64,000 nucleotides of DNA from Roseomonas mucosa ATCC BAA-692 (GCF_000622225.1 NZ_JHWD01000011.1:64895-128894); one strand, 5' to 3'; shown: positions 26,368 through 35,545, numbered from the stretch's first letter. Numbers and translations are program-made. Notes: generated by a model from the letters alone, not told the origin.

Positions 26368-27300
26368 TCACCTTGTCCCGGCGGTGCAGGCCTCCATCGC
26401 CCCTTCGATCTCGGCGGCGGAAAGGGCGCCGATCTCCGCGATGAACACGATCCGCGCCCGGGGCAGGTCCGGCGGCGGCGCTCCGGCCGGGGCCAGGGTC
26501 GCGCGGCCGCCGGCGAGCTGGAACAGGAACTGGCGGCCTGGCTGCTCCACGGTCTCGAACAGCCCCTTGGCGCGGGCGAGGCGGGGCGCGAGGCGGGCGA
26601 TGGCCTGTTGCAGCCGGGGCAGCGAGAGAGGCCGGTCGGAGGTCCAGCTCAGCGTCTCGAAACGGTCGGCCACGGGGCGGCGGCGGCCGGGATCGCGCGG
26701 CGCGGGAACATGCGCCGGGTCGTCCGGGAAGAGGAGTTCCAGCGGCACCCGGCCCTGCGGCGCATCGACGGCGAGCGCCGCAGGGCGCTGCGCCTTCACG
26801 GCGGCGCGGACCCTGGCACGGTCGGCGTCCTCGGCGAGGTCCACCTTGCTCAGCGCCACCACATCGGCGGCGCGGAGCTGGGCGCGGAACAGCGGGTCCT
26901 CCAGCGCCTCCGACGTGGCCGTCGCATCCACCACGCAGAGCACGGTCTCCAGCGGCGCCTCGCGCCAGATCACCGGGTCCATGAGGTTGCGGACGATGTC
27001 CGAGGGCTCGGCCACGCCGCTGGTCTCGATCACGATGGCCTCCGGGCGCGGGTCGCGCCGCAGGAGGGTGGCCAGCGTGCGCAGCAGGTCGCCTTCCAGC
27101 GAGCAGCAGATGCAGCCGTTGGACAGGCTGACGACGCCGTCGCTGGCGCCGGCGACCAGTTCCGCGTCGATGTTGATCGCGCCGAAGTCGTTCACCACCG
27201 CGGCGATGCGCCGCCCCCCGGCATGGGCCAGGAGGTGGTTCACCACCGTGGTCTTGCCCGCCCCGAGGAAGCCGGCGACGAGCAGGACGGGGACGGGCAT
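26368..27300 (-). CDS. CobW/G3E-family GTPase (metal chaperone type)
   Basis: 310 residues. Walker A GFLGAGKTTVVNHLL, switch region VVNDFGAINIDAELV, the diagnostic metal-binding motif GCICCSLEGDLL (CxCC), DxxG-type TSGVAEPSD and the base-recognition motif SKVDLAED. A CobW C-terminal domain follows. G3E proteins insert or deliver metals, usually Zn, Co, Ni or Fe, into target enzymes using GTP. It follows the D-amino-acid deacylase gene by 5 bases on the same strand. That neighbour is a metal-dependent amidohydrolase and so an obvious client. Confidence 0.92.
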   Translation of the reverse strand: MPVPVLLVAGFLGAGKTTVVNHLLAHAGGRRIAAVVNDFGAINIDAELVAGASDGVVSLSNGCICCSLEGDLLRTLATLLRRDPRPEAIVIETSGVAEPSDIVRNLMDPVIWREAPLETVLCVVDATATSEALEDPLFRAQLRAADVVALSKVDLAEDADRARVRAAVKAQRPAALAVDAPQGRVPLELLFPDDPAHVPAPRDPGRRRPVADRFETLSWTSDRPLSLPRLQQAIARLAPRLARAKGLFETVEQPGRQFLFQLAGGRATLAPAGAPPPDLPRARIVFIAEIGALSAAEIEGAMEACTAGTR

Positions 27301-27305
27301 GCCGC

Positions 27306-28796
27306 TCAGCGCGTGATGGCGGGGCGGCGCACCGGCCGGCCGGGCCGCGCCGCCACGTCCATCACGCCGTCGGCGATCACCGGCACGCCGCTGACGATCA
27401 GGTGGCGCACGCCCTCGGCCGGGCGGTTCATCGCGGTGAACTCCGCCTTGTCGCTGAGCGTGTCGTAGTCGAAGACCACGACGTCGGCGTCGGCGCCCAC
27501 GGCCAGGCGGCCCTTGCCGGCCATGGCGGGCGTGCTGGCCTCCAGGATCTGCGCCGGAATCAGCGAGACCTTGCGGATGCCCTCGATCAGCGGCACCGCC
27601 TGGCGCTCCCGCACCCAGTGGCGGATGAAGCGGGTGAAGCAGCCGGCGGAGCGCGGGTGGGAGGTCGCTTCCTCCGGCAGCGGCCAGGCATCGCCCGTGT
27701 AGGTGCTGCCATCCGGCATCGACCAGGGCATCGCGTCCGAGGCGATGGCGCCGTCCGGATAGAGCACGGCCATGTCGAGCAACTCGCGGTGGCGCTCGTT
27801 GTGCTCCGTGTCCAGCACGTGCCAGAGCACGAGCTGCGACGGGTCCTCGGCCTGCGCCGCCAGCAGCTCGTCACGATCGCGGAAGCGGTGGCCGTCCGTC
27901 ACGCGCTGCACGGAATCGTAGCCGAGGCCGTTGCGGGATTCGAAATGCGGGTCGCTGAAGAAGGCCGCCGCCAGAACGGTGGAGCCGGTGCCGTAGGGAT
28001 AGGCCTCGACGGTGATGTTCAGCCCCTTGAGCTGCGCGTTGCGCACCAGATCGTAGCAGCGGGCGATGTCCGTCTTGCTGGAGCTGTTGAAGTGGCAGAT
28101 GTGCATGTGCGCGCCGGTCGCCGCGGCATAGCCGATCAGGCGGATATAGGCCTCGGCCGCGCTCTGCGGATCGATGCGCGCCATGTAGGCGACATGGGTG
28201 AAGGTCGGCACGTTCTTCGCGGCGGCGAGGCGGCAGACCTCGACCAGTTCCTGCACGCCGGCGCCGGGCGCGTAGGCGTTGAGGATGCCGATGCCGATGC
28301 CGCCCTCGTCGAGCCCCTGCGTGATGCGGTCGATGATGCCCGCGACCTCGGCCTCGGTCGCGATGTTGTCCATCCAGCGGCGGTCGCGCATGGCGCGGCC
28401 GAAGGCCTCCAGCGAGGATTCCTCGTTGGTGCCGACCATGGCGCCGATGCGGGCGAAGGCCCAGTTGGTGGCGGCACCGTAGTTCAGGATGCGCCCTTCC
28501 GCCGCCTGGCGCCTGTACCAGGATGCGACGGGCATCACGCCGGCTTCCAGGTCCAGCGTCGTGGTCACGCCGTCGAAGGCCTGCATGCGGTCGGCGGGGA
28601 TGGACTGGCCATGCGCGTGCAGGTCGATGAAGCCCGGCGCGACCACGAGCCCCGTCGCGTCGATCACATGCTCGGCGCCGCCCAGCCCGGTGCCCAAGGC
28701 GGCGACCTTGCCGTCGATCAGGGCCACGTCGCCCACGACATCCATCCCGCTCGCCGGGTCCACAACCCGGCCGCCGCTGATCACCAAGCCACCCAT
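27306..28796 (-). CDS. N-acyl-D-amino-acid deacylase family amidohydrolase
   Basis: The 496-residue enzyme has LVVAPGFIDLHAHGQSIPAD (HxH metal motif), GVTTTLDLEAGVMPVASWY, MHICHFNSSSKTDIARCYDL and IASDAMPWSMPDGSTYTGDA. The set is typical of D-aminoacylase / N-acyl-D-Glu or D-Asp deacylases, which free D-amino acids from N-acyl forms using Zn. The start ATG at 28796 is chosen because homology begins MGGLVISGGRVVDPASGMD; the longer frame adds 12 residues. First gene of a two-gene unit with the CobW-type GTPase. A long inverted repeat lies 113-147 bases upstream. Confidence 0.88.
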   Translation of the reverse strand: MGGLVISGGRVVDPASGMDVVGDVALIDGKVAALGTGLGGAEHVIDATGLVVAPGFIDLHAHGQSIPADRMQAFDGVTTTLDLEAGVMPVASWYRRQAAEGRILNYGAATNWAFARIGAMVGTNEESSLEAFGRAMRDRRWMDNIATEAEVAGIIDRITQGLDEGGIGIGILNAYAPGAGVQELVEVCRLAAAKNVPTFTHVAYMARIDPQSAAEAYIRLIGYAAATGAHMHICHFNSSSKTDIARCYDLVRNAQLKGLNITVEAYPYGTGSTVLAAAFFSDPHFESRNGLGYDSVQRVTDGHRFRDRDELLAAQAEDPSQLVLWHVLDTEHNERHRELLDMAVLYPDGAIASDAMPWSMPDGSTYTGDAWPLPEEATSHPRSAGCFTRFIRHWVRERQAVPLIEGIRKVSLIPAQILEASTPAMAGKGRLAVGADADVVVFDYDTLSDKAEFTAMNRPAEGVRHLIVSGVPVIADGVMDVAARPGRPVRRPAITR

Positions 28797-28908
28797 TCCG
28801 TCACCCCGCGCGCCAGACAACCGCCCGCGCACCGGGACGGCGGCGACGCGCGTGGTGCGTGCGGCCGGCCCGGTGCGGGCGCGGCACTAGAAACAGATTC
28901 TCCGGGGC

Positions 28909-28943
28909 TGGCAATCGCAGGGGCGGGTTTCCTGCGATTGCCA
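28909..28943. promoter_or_regulatory. 13-bp-arm inverted repeat upstream of the deacylase-CobW operon
   Basis: TGGCAATCGCAGG (28909-28921) and its exact complement CCTGCGATTGCCA (28931-28943) flank a 9-base centre. Arm length, spacing and place, 113 bases upstream of the deacylase ATG, fit a dimeric repressor operator. As RNA it would form a stem of 13 bp, so an attenuator is also possible. The arm shares TGCGATTGCC with the bla-ampR intergenic region at 47454. Confidence 0.6.
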
Positions 28944-29280
28944 AGGTAAGCCGCCGGCCGTGCCACTTCGAAGCTTTGGCACTTTAGGATTTTAGCCTTT
29001 TATCCGTCCGGACGGTGCGAGGGCCGGCAGGCCGGGGATCACCCGGGTCATGCTGGTGCAGGCGCGGTGAATCGCGCGGCGGCGAGGCGGTGCGTTGATT
29101 TTATTCCTATAGCCTGGGGTGGGTCCGGGAAGCAAGGGGTGTTTGGGGGCTGTGCCCGCCCCGTGCGGCGGGGGGCGCGTGGCCCGGGAGGTTTTCTTTC
29201 TTTTCCGGCGCTGCCGTATCCGTCCGTGCTGTGGGATCGGACCTTCGGGCCGACGGTTGCCGCGAGCGCCCCTCCCGGGT

Positions 29281-29372
29281 CCAGGGCGCGCAGCGTCCTG
29301 GCGGATGGGGGGGCCGGGGGAAAGGCGGCGCCTTGTCCCCCGGGGGCTGGCCACGGAGCGTGACGCCCGGAC
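29281..29372 (+). repeat. Modular palindromic element, partial copy (modules P4-P5)
   Basis: A weak P4 at 29281-29301 (CCAGG...CCTGG ends kept), the linker GCGGATGGGG, then P5 at 29314-29343 (CCGGGGGAAAGGCGGCGCC core). GGCCACGGAGCGTGACGCCC (29350-29369) is the complement of a segment beside the copy at 36855. It lies just past the LysR gene's stop. Confidence 0.75.
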
Positions 29373-29410
29373 CCTGCAGGCCCGTGGGCCGGTGCGTTCC
29401 GCCATCCGGA

Positions 29411-30313
29411 TCAGGCTGGCGCCGGCCTGGACGCGCCCTGGAAATGCGCCTTCAGGAAGGCGGCGAAGCGCGCGACCGCGAGGGAGGCGGGGCGGCGCGT
29501 GGGGGTGAGGAGCGTCAGGTCTTCGGCGAGGCGCGGCGCGAAGGGCCGGAGGAGGATGCCGCGGTGGCGGTTGTCCTCGGCGGTCAGGCGGTCCACCAGG
29601 GCGATGCCCATGCCCTCCATCACCAGGGCGCAGGCCGCCGAGGCGAGCGGCGCATCCACCCGGATGCGGGGCGCGATGCCATGCGCCGCCAGCTCGGCCT
29701 CCAGCCGCTGGCGGTAGCGGTCCGCTGCGGCCAGGGCCACCAGGGGCTCGTCGCGCAGGTCCGGCGGGCCGAGGCTGGGCTTCGCCGCGAGGGGGTGCCC
29801 GGGGGGCAGCACGCAGACCGCCTCCACGGACAGGAGGCATTCGCGGTGCAGGGCCTGGGCCGGGACCTCGAACTGCACCAGGCCGAGGTCGAGATGCCCC
29901 GCCACCAGGGATTGCGCGACCGAGAGCGAGTCCATGGTGCGGAGCGACAGGGACAGGCCCGGATGCTGCCGCAGGAAGCCCGCCACCACCCCGGGCAGCC
30001 AGCCCGCCGCCGCGGCATAGGGCGCGCCAAGGACGAGATGCCCCTGCCTGAGCCCCTTCAGGTCGCGCGCGAAGCGGGTCAGGTGCTCCAGGCCCAGGAA
30101 GGCGCGCTCGACCTCCTTGAAGAGGGCCTGCGCCTCGGGCGTGGGGACGAGGCGGCGGCGTTCGCGCAGGAAGACCGGGAAGCCGAGATCGCGCTCCATC
30201 TGCGCCAGCATCTTGCTCACCGCCGGCTGGGTGATGCCCAGGCGATCGGCGGCGCCGGTGATGGAGGAGCTGGTCATGACCGCGCGGAAGATCTCGCACT
30301 GGCGCAGGTTCAT
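29411..30313 (-). CDS. LysR-family transcriptional regulator
   Basis: The 300-residue regulator starts MNLRQCEIFRAVMTSSSITG with the winged helix AADRLGITQPAVSKMLAQME, then an effector-binding domain (about 90-290). LysR proteins usually regulate the divergent neighbour and themselves. Here the divergent gene is the FMN monooxygenase at 30562. A TTCAT-N11-ATGAA dyad lies 12 bases before this start. The inducer is unknown; it may be a sulfur or nitrogen compound attacked by the monooxygenase. Confidence 0.93.
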   Translation of the reverse strand: MNLRQCEIFRAVMTSSSITGAADRLGITQPAVSKMLAQMERDLGFPVFLRERRRLVPTPEAQALFKEVERAFLGLEHLTRFARDLKGLRQGHLVLGAPYAAAAGWLPGVVAGFLRQHPGLSLSLRTMDSLSVAQSLVAGHLDLGLVQFEVPAQALHRECLLSVEAVCVLPPGHPLAAKPSLGPPDLRDEPLVALAAADRYRQRLEAELAAHGIAPRIRVDAPLASAACALVMEGMGIALVDRLTAEDNRHRGILLRPFAPRLAEDLTLLTPTRRPASLAVARFAAFLKAHFQGASRPAPA

Positions 30314-30324
30314 GCCGGGCCTCT

Positions 30325-30345
30325 TTCATAACCTTTTGGAATGAA
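30325..30345. promoter_or_regulatory. LysR-type T-N11-A operator in the lysR-monooxygenase intergenic region
   Basis: TTCAT-AACCTTTTGGA-ATGAA is a symmetric dyad with exactly 11 bases between arms, the standard LysR box form. It is 12 bases from the lysR start and about 217 bases from the monooxygenase start, in an AT-richer patch. This suggests autoregulation at least. Confidence 0.55.
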
Positions 30346-30561
30346 CCCTGGCATCACTGGTACTTTGACGGCAAGTGCCCGCCGCCCCTAGGCTCCGTCC
30401 AGGGACAGGACGACACCGGCGCATCGCGGCTCCACCAGGATTTCGGGGAAACCGGTCCGTAGGACGGGCGGCTGTCCGCCAGGCCTCGGCGGCCCGGCGC
30501 CCGCGGGCCGGGCGCGGAGGCCGGCACGCTGCCCCGACCAGGACATTCGGAGAGATACGGC

Positions 30562-31911
30562 ATGAGCGGCCATCGTCGCGACATGAAGCTCGGGCTGAAC
30601 ATCGTGGCCAACGGCGCGCACTCGGCGGGCTGGCGGATGCCCGACGCGCAGGAGACCGCGGCCATGGACTTCGCGCTGTGGAAGCGCCTGGCCCAGGCGG
30701 CGGAGCGGGCGCGCTTCCACTTCATGTTCTGGGCGGACGGCATCGCGGTGCGCCATTCCGCCAAGAGCGACGACGAGCTGAGCTATCTCGCCCGCATCGA
30801 CGTCTTCGAGCCGCTGACGCTGATCGGCGCCCTGTCGGCGGTGACGGAGCGGCTGGGCTTCGTGGCCAGCGCCTCGACCACCTACAACGAGCCCTATCAC
30901 ATCGCGCGCAAGTTCGCCTCGCTCGACCATATCAGCGGCGGCCGGGTGGGCTGGAACGTCGTGACATCCTGGAGCGAGCAGGAGGCGCACAACTTCGGCA
31001 GCGACCGGCTGCTGGCGCACGGGAACCGCTATCGCCGGGCCGAGGAGTTCGTCGATGTCGTCTTCGGCCTCTGGGATAGCTGGGAGGACGACGCCTTCAT
31101 CCGCGACAAGGCCTCGGGCCGCTATTTCGATCCGGCGAAGCTGCACAACCTGCGCCACGAGGGCGAGCATTTCCGCGTGGCCGGGCCGCTGAACGTCGCG
31201 CGGCCGATCCAGGGCTATCCGGTGATCGCGCAGGCGGGGTCCTCGGGGCCCGGGCAGGTGCTGGGCTCGCGCATCGCGGACATCATCTATACCGCGCAGA
31301 AGTCGCGCGAGGATGCCGTTGCCTTCTACGGCAGCGTCAAGTCGCATGCCGCGGGCACGGGGCGCGACCCGGACAGCATGCTGGTGATGCCGGGCATCAT
31401 GCCGATCCTGGGGCGCACGCGTGCCGAGGCGGAGGGCAGGTTCGCGCAGCTCCAGGACCTGATCCACGAATGCCTGGGCCTGCCGATGCTGGCGTCGTCC
31501 TTCGGCGACCTGTCCGGCCTGCCGCTGGACGGGCCGCTGCCCGCGCCGCTGGAGAACAGCAACGCGGTCAAGAGCGGGCACGAGAAGCTGGTGCGGATGG
31601 CCCGGCAGGAGGGCATGACGATCCGCAGGCTCTATCAGATCGTGGCCGGCGCCTCGGGGCACAACCTCGTGGTGGGCACGGCCGCCGACGTGGCCGACCT
31701 GATGGAGGACTGGTTCGCCGCGCGCGGCTGCGACGGGTTCAACATCATGGCCTCCCATCTTCCGGCGCCGGCCTACGAGGCCTTCGACTGGCTGGTGCCG
31801 GAGTTGCAGCGGCGTGGCCTGTTCCAGACCGAGTATGGCGGCGACGGCACCTTCCGCGGCAGCCTTGGCCTGCCGCGGCCGGCGCACGGCTCCCACCGCC
31901 AGCGGGCCTGA
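30562..31911 (+). CDS. FMN-dependent monooxygenase, bacterial luciferase-like (NtaA/SnaA/DszA class)
   Basis: 449 residues with the NtaA/SnaA/SoxA pattern: KLGLNIVANGAHSAGWRMPD, HFMFWADGIAV, ASTTYNEPYHIARKFASLDH, SGGRVGWNVVTSWSEQEAHN, IAQAGSSGPGQ and GCDGFNIMASHLPAPAYEAF. These enzymes oxidise organosulfur or amine compounds with O2 and reduced FMN supplied by a separate reductase. A flavin reductase gene sits convergently 35 bases beyond its stop. It is divergent from a LysR gene. The exact substrate cannot be given. Confidence 0.9.
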   Translation: MSGHRRDMKLGLNIVANGAHSAGWRMPDAQETAAMDFALWKRLAQAAERARFHFMFWADGIAVRHSAKSDDELSYLARIDVFEPLTLIGALSAVTERLGFVASASTTYNEPYHIARKFASLDHISGGRVGWNVVTSWSEQEAHNFGSDRLLAHGNRYRRAEEFVDVVFGLWDSWEDDAFIRDKASGRYFDPAKLHNLRHEGEHFRVAGPLNVARPIQGYPVIAQAGSSGPGQVLGSRIADIIYTAQKSREDAVAFYGSVKSHAAGTGRDPDSMLVMPGIMPILGRTRAEAEGRFAQLQDLIHECLGLPMLASSFGDLSGLPLDGPLPAPLENSNAVKSGHEKLVRMARQEGMTIRRLYQIVAGASGHNLVVGTAADVADLMEDWFAARGCDGFNIMASHLPAPAYEAFDWLVPELQRRGLFQTEYGGDGTFRGSLGLPRPAHGSHRQRA

Positions 31912-31946
31912 GCCCGGCGGCACGCCAGCGGGGCGGCGTGGTCCCG

Positions 31947-32627
31947 TCAGCCTTCGCGCCGCGCCGGCACGCGCCCGGCGGCGTGGTCGCCGGCGCTCAT
32001 GGTGGGCAGGTCGAAGCGCTGGCGGGTGCCGGCATAGCCATGGCCGCCCATGCGGCCCACGGCGTCGATGACCGATGGATCGATATGCAGGCGCCCGTCC
32101 ACCGCGTCGGCGCGCAGATGCGCGTGGAGGACCTCGCCCAGCACGATCTCGCGGGAATTGCCGATCTCCAGGAAGGAATGCAGGCGGCATTCCAACGCGG
32201 CGGGGGCGCGGGCGATCCAGGGGCAGGCGACGGCATGGCCGGGGCGGATCTCCAGCCCGGCCTCGGCCAGCTCGTCCACGCCCGGGGCGAAGGGGGTGGC
32301 GCAGACATTCATCGCTTCCACCAGTGCGTCGGAGACGATGTTGACGGTGAAGCAGCCCGTGTCACGGATGTTTCGGCCGGTGTCCTTCGGCGAGCCGTCG
32401 GCGCGAAACTCGATGCCCAGGGCCACGAGGGCCGGATCGGCGGAGAGGCAGTTGAAGAAGGAGAAGGGCGCCGCGTTCGCGCGCCCGTCCGCCCCGATCG
32501 TCGTCACCAGCGCGATGGGACGCGGCACGACGCTGCCGATCAGAATCTTGTAGCGTTCGCGCGGGGACAGGGCGGCGAAGTCGAAGCCCAGGCTTTCCGT
32601 GATACCGACGCTGGCGGTGTCGCTCAT
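31947..32627 (-). CDS. Flavin reductase-like protein (DIM6/NTAB family)
   Basis: 226 residues: LIGSVVPRPIALVTTIGADG, NAAPFSFFNCLSADPALVAL, DTGRNIRDTGCFTVNIVSDA and LGEVLHAHL, matching the FMN-binding split-barrel flavin reductases. It probably supplies reduced FMN to the adjacent monooxygenase. I choose ATG 32627 because AAGGA lies 8 bases upstream; an earlier ATG at 32645 has none. The two partners are convergent rather than co-directional, so coordinated expression would need two promoters. Confidence 0.88.
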   Translation of the reverse strand: MSDTASVGITESLGFDFAALSPRERYKILIGSVVPRPIALVTTIGADGRANAAPFSFFNCLSADPALVALGIEFRADGSPKDTGRNIRDTGCFTVNIVSDALVEAMNVCATPFAPGVDELAEAGLEIRPGHAVACPWIARAPAALECRLHSFLEIGNSREIVLGEVLHAHLRADAVDGRLHIDPSVIDAVGRMGGHGYAGTRQRFDLPTMSAGDHAAGRVPARREG

Positions 32628-32838
32628 GTCTCGTTCCTTCGGCATCGCCGCCGGGCCGGGGCGGGGTCGGTGCGGCGGAATCCTATACAGAAGGCGCCGG
32701 GATGCCGTCGACCGCGCCTCTCCTGGGGTTCCGGCGCGGCGGCTTGAATCCGGGGCATGGCCGGCGCTTCATGGCGGCCTGCGATCCAGTGGCCCGGAGG
32801 TTGCGGATCGCCACGTCCCGCCTGGAGGAAACGCCCGC

Positions 32839-34047
32839 ATGACCCACGACCTGCTGCTCCGGAACGTCCGGCCCATGGGGGGCGAGGCCACCGATGTGCT
32901 GGTCCGCGACGGGCGCGTGGCCGGATGGGGCGGCGGGCCGGATGCCCCCCTGGAGGCGCCCGGCGTGCCGGTGGAGGATGGCGCCGGGGCGCTGCTGATC
33001 CCCGGCTTCGTCGAGGCGCACACGCATCTCGACAAGTCGCTCTGGGGCATGGGCTGGCGCCGGCACCAGGCCGGGCCACGGCTGATCGACAAGATCGAGA
33101 CCGAGCGGCGGCTGAAGAAGGAATGGGACATCGACCCGGCCCGCCAGTCGGCGCGGCAGGTGGTGCAGTCGCTGCGCATGGGCACGACGCATATCCGCAC
33201 GCATGTGGATGTGGACGACGCGGTGGGCCTTGCGGGCATGGAGGGCGTGCTCGCCACCTGGGCCGCCTATGCCGGGGTGATGGAGATCGAGACCGTCGCC
33301 TTCCCGCAATCCGGGCTGATGGTCCGCCCGGGCGTGGCGGCGCTGATGGAGGAGGCGATGCGCATGGGCGCGGATGTGGTGGGCGGGCTCGATCCCTGCG
33401 CCATCGACCGCGACCCGAAGGGGCAGCTCGACGTGGTGTTCGGTCTGGCCGAGAGGTTCGGCAGGCCGGTGGACATCCACCTGCACGAGCCAGGGCAGCT
33501 CGGCGCCTTCAGCCTGGAGCTGATCATCGAGCGCACGCAGGCGCTGGGCATGAAGGGGCGGGTGACGGTGAGCCATGCCTTCTGCCTGGGCGACCCGGAC
33601 CCGGCGCTGGTGAACCCGTTGCTGGAGCGGATCGCGGCGCTGGATATCGCCATCGCCACCACCGCGCCCGCCAGCCGCCCGGTGCCCGCCGCCGCCACGC
33701 TGCGCGGCCTGGGCATCCGGCTCTGCGCCGGCTCCGACGGCATCCGCGACACCTGGGGCCCCTATGGCAATGCCGACATGCTGGAGCGGGCGATGCTGAT
33801 CGGGCTGCGCAACAACTTCCGCCGGGACGAGGAGGTGGAGATGGCGCTGGACATCTGCACCCGGGGCGGCGCCGGGGTGATGCGGCTGGAGGGCTATGGG
33901 ATCGAGCCCGGCTGCCGGGCGGATCTCGTGCTGGTGGATGGGGAATCGCTGGCCGAGGCCGTGGCCGCCCGCCCGCCGCGGCGCCTCGTGGTCAAGCGCG
34001 GCCGGGTCGTCGCCCGCAACGGCGTGTCCCTGGTCGAGGCGCCCTGA
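32839..34047 (+). CDS. Cytosine deaminase-like amidohydrolase
   Basis: The 402-residue metal-dependent hydrolase has GFVEAHTHLDKSLWGMGW (HxH), a second metal histidine in VDIHLHEPG, VTVSHAFCLGD and the catalytic Asp in CAGSDGIRDTWGPYG. The layout matches cytosine deaminase/isoguanine deaminase-like amidohydrolases. ATG 32839 has GGAGGAA 9 bases upstream; the longer frame is not homologous. It lies divergent from the flavin reductase and 144 bases before the PLP enzyme. The substrate, a nitrogen heterocycle, is not determined. Confidence 0.87.
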   Translation: MTHDLLLRNVRPMGGEATDVLVRDGRVAGWGGGPDAPLEAPGVPVEDGAGALLIPGFVEAHTHLDKSLWGMGWRRHQAGPRLIDKIETERRLKKEWDIDPARQSARQVVQSLRMGTTHIRTHVDVDDAVGLAGMEGVLATWAAYAGVMEIETVAFPQSGLMVRPGVAALMEEAMRMGADVVGGLDPCAIDRDPKGQLDVVFGLAERFGRPVDIHLHEPGQLGAFSLELIIERTQALGMKGRVTVSHAFCLGDPDPALVNPLLERIAALDIAIATTAPASRPVPAAATLRGLGIRLCAGSDGIRDTWGPYGNADMLERAMLIGLRNNFRRDEEVEMALDICTRGGAGVMRLEGYGIEPGCRADLVLVDGESLAEAVAARPPRRLVVKRGRVVARNGVSLVEAP

Positions 34048-34191
34048 CCCTTGACCCCTGACCCCCTGGCCCGCCCCACCGCGATGTGAATTGCGCCCCG
34101 CCCCCGGGCATGGTCCGGCGCCGCCCGGAACGGCGGCGCGGGCCGGGTTTCCTGGTATGCTCGCGGCTTCCACGGCGGAAAGGCGAGGCGC

Positions 34192-35508
34192 ATGGCTCAG
34201 GACCGCAGTCACAAGACCATGCTCGGCAACCACCGGCTGAGCCCCGAAACGCTGATGCTGGGCTATGGCTACGACCCGGCCCTGTCGGAAGGCGCGGTGA
34301 AGCCGCCGGTCTTCCTCACCTCCACCTTCGTTTTCCGCTCGGCGGAGGAGGGGCGGGACTATTTCGACGTGGTGGCCGGGCGCAAGCCGGCGCCGGAGGG
34401 CGGGGCGGGGCTGGTCTATTCCCGCTTCAACCACCCGAACAGCGAGATCGTGGAGGAGCGGCTGGCCCTCTACGAGGGGGCGGAGGGCGGGCTGCTCTTC
34501 GCCTCCGGCATGGCCGCGATCGCCACCACCATCCTGGCCCATGCGCGGCCGGGGCAGGTCATCCTGCACAGCCAGCCGCTCTATGGCGGCACGGAAACGC
34601 TGCTGGCCCGCACCCTGGCGGAATACGGCATCCTGGCCGAGGGCTTCTCCCAGGGCACCGATGCCGGTGCCGTGCGGGCGGCGGCGGAACGGGCCATGGC
34701 GCGCGGCCCGGTGGCGATGGTCCTGGCGGAGACCCCGTCCAACCCGCTGAACACGCTGGTGGACCTCGCCCTGCTGCGGGTGGAGGCCGAGCGCATCGCG
34801 GCGGCCCAGGGCGGAAAGCGTCCGCTGCTGCTTTGCGACAACACCCTGCTCGGCCCGGTCTTCCAGACGCCGCTGGCGCAGGGGGCGGATATCTCGCTCT
34901 ATTCGCTGACCAAGTATGTCGGCGGGCACAGCGACCTGATCGCCGGCGCGGCACTGGGATCACGCGCGGTGCTGCAGCCGGTGCGGCTGCTGCGCGGCGC
35001 CATCGGCACGCAGCTCGACCCGCATTCCTGCTGGATGATCGGCCGCTCGCTGGAAACGCTGTCGCTGCGGATGCGGGCAGCGGCGGCCAATGCCGAGGCG
35101 GTGGCGGAGTTCCTGTCCGGGCATCCGCATGTGAGCCGGGTTCATGCGCTGGGGCCGGATCGGGGCGACGAGGCCACGCGGCGGGTCTATGCGGCGCAGT
35201 GCAGCGGCCCCGGCTCGACCTTCAGCATCGAGCTGCGGGGCGGGCAGGACGAGGCCTTCCGCATGCTCAACGCGCTGCGGGTCTTCAAGCTGGCGGTCAG
35301 CCTGGGCGGGACGGAGTCGCTGATCAGTCATCCGGCCTCCACCACCCATTCCGGTGTGCCGGCCGAGCTGCGGGCGCGGATCGGCGTCACCGACGGGCTG
35401 GTGCGGCTGAGCATCGGCATCGAGAACCCGGACGACCTGATCGCCGATCTCGCCCAGGCCCTGGCGACGCTGGACGGGGATGGCGAGGGGCAGGCCCCCA
35501 GGGGATGA
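34192..35508 (+). CDS. Cys/Met-metabolism PLP enzyme (cystathionine gamma-synthase / methionine gamma-lyase family)
   Basis: 438 residues. Family blocks: [64 protein letters not shown], the Schiff-base lysine in [11 protein letters not shown], and [19 protein letters not shown] near the C-terminus. It catalyses gamma-replacement or elimination on sulfur amino acids. It is longer than E. coli MetB because of an insert near residues 60-75. The stop lies within an 11-base tandem repeat. Functional subtype (synthase or lyase) cannot be decided here. Confidence 0.9.
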   Translation: MAQDRSHKTMLGNHRLSPETLMLGYGYDPALSEGAVKPPVFLTSTFVFRSAEEGRDYFDVVAGRKPAPEGGAGLVYSRFNHPNSEIVEERLALYEGAEGGLLFASGMAAIATTILAHARPGQVILHSQPLYGGTETLLARTLAEYGILAEGFSQGTDAGAVRAAAERAMARGPVAMVLAETPSNPLNTLVDLALLRVEAERIAAAQGGKRPLLLCDNTLLGPVFQTPLAQGADISLYSLTKYVGGHSDLIAGAALGSRAVLQPVRLLRGAIGTQLDPHSCWMIGRSLETLSLRMRAAAANAEAVAEFLSGHPHVSRVHALGPDRGDEATRRVYAAQCSGPGSTFSIELRGGQDEAFRMLNALRVFKLAVSLGGTESLISHPASTTHSGVPAELRARIGVTDGLVRLSIGIENPDDLIADLAQALATLDGDGEGQAPRG

Positions 35509-35545
35509 TGGGGGGATGATGGGGGGATGATGGGAGGATGATAGG
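35501..35545 (+). repeat. 11-base tandem repeat overlapping a stop codon
   Basis: GGGGATGATGG is repeated three times perfectly (35501, 35512, 35523) and once degenerately (35534-35545). The TGA of the PLP-enzyme gene is in the first unit (35506-35508). Because the unit is not a multiple of three, slippage changes only the 3' untranslated spacer unless it hits the first unit. Confidence 0.85.

Larger units (their letters stand above)
28797..29410. other. 614-base intergenic region with an inverted repeat, AT-rich patch and repeat copy
   Basis: It lies between the deacylase start and the end of the LysR gene, both on the minus strand. It holds the 13-bp-arm inverted repeat (28909-28943), an AT-richer patch at 28968-29010 (GCACTTTAGGATTTTAGCC) and 29095-29115, and a partial modular palindromic element (29281-29372). 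No credible gene: the plus-strand frames are Gly/Arg/Pro-rich. The deacylase promoter is probably within 28797-29010. Confidence 0.5.

Noticed and set aside
29067-29363. 98-codon plus-strand frame in the LysR-deacylase gap
   Set aside because: Gly/Arg/Pro-rich, no SD, and its end lies in the repeat element.
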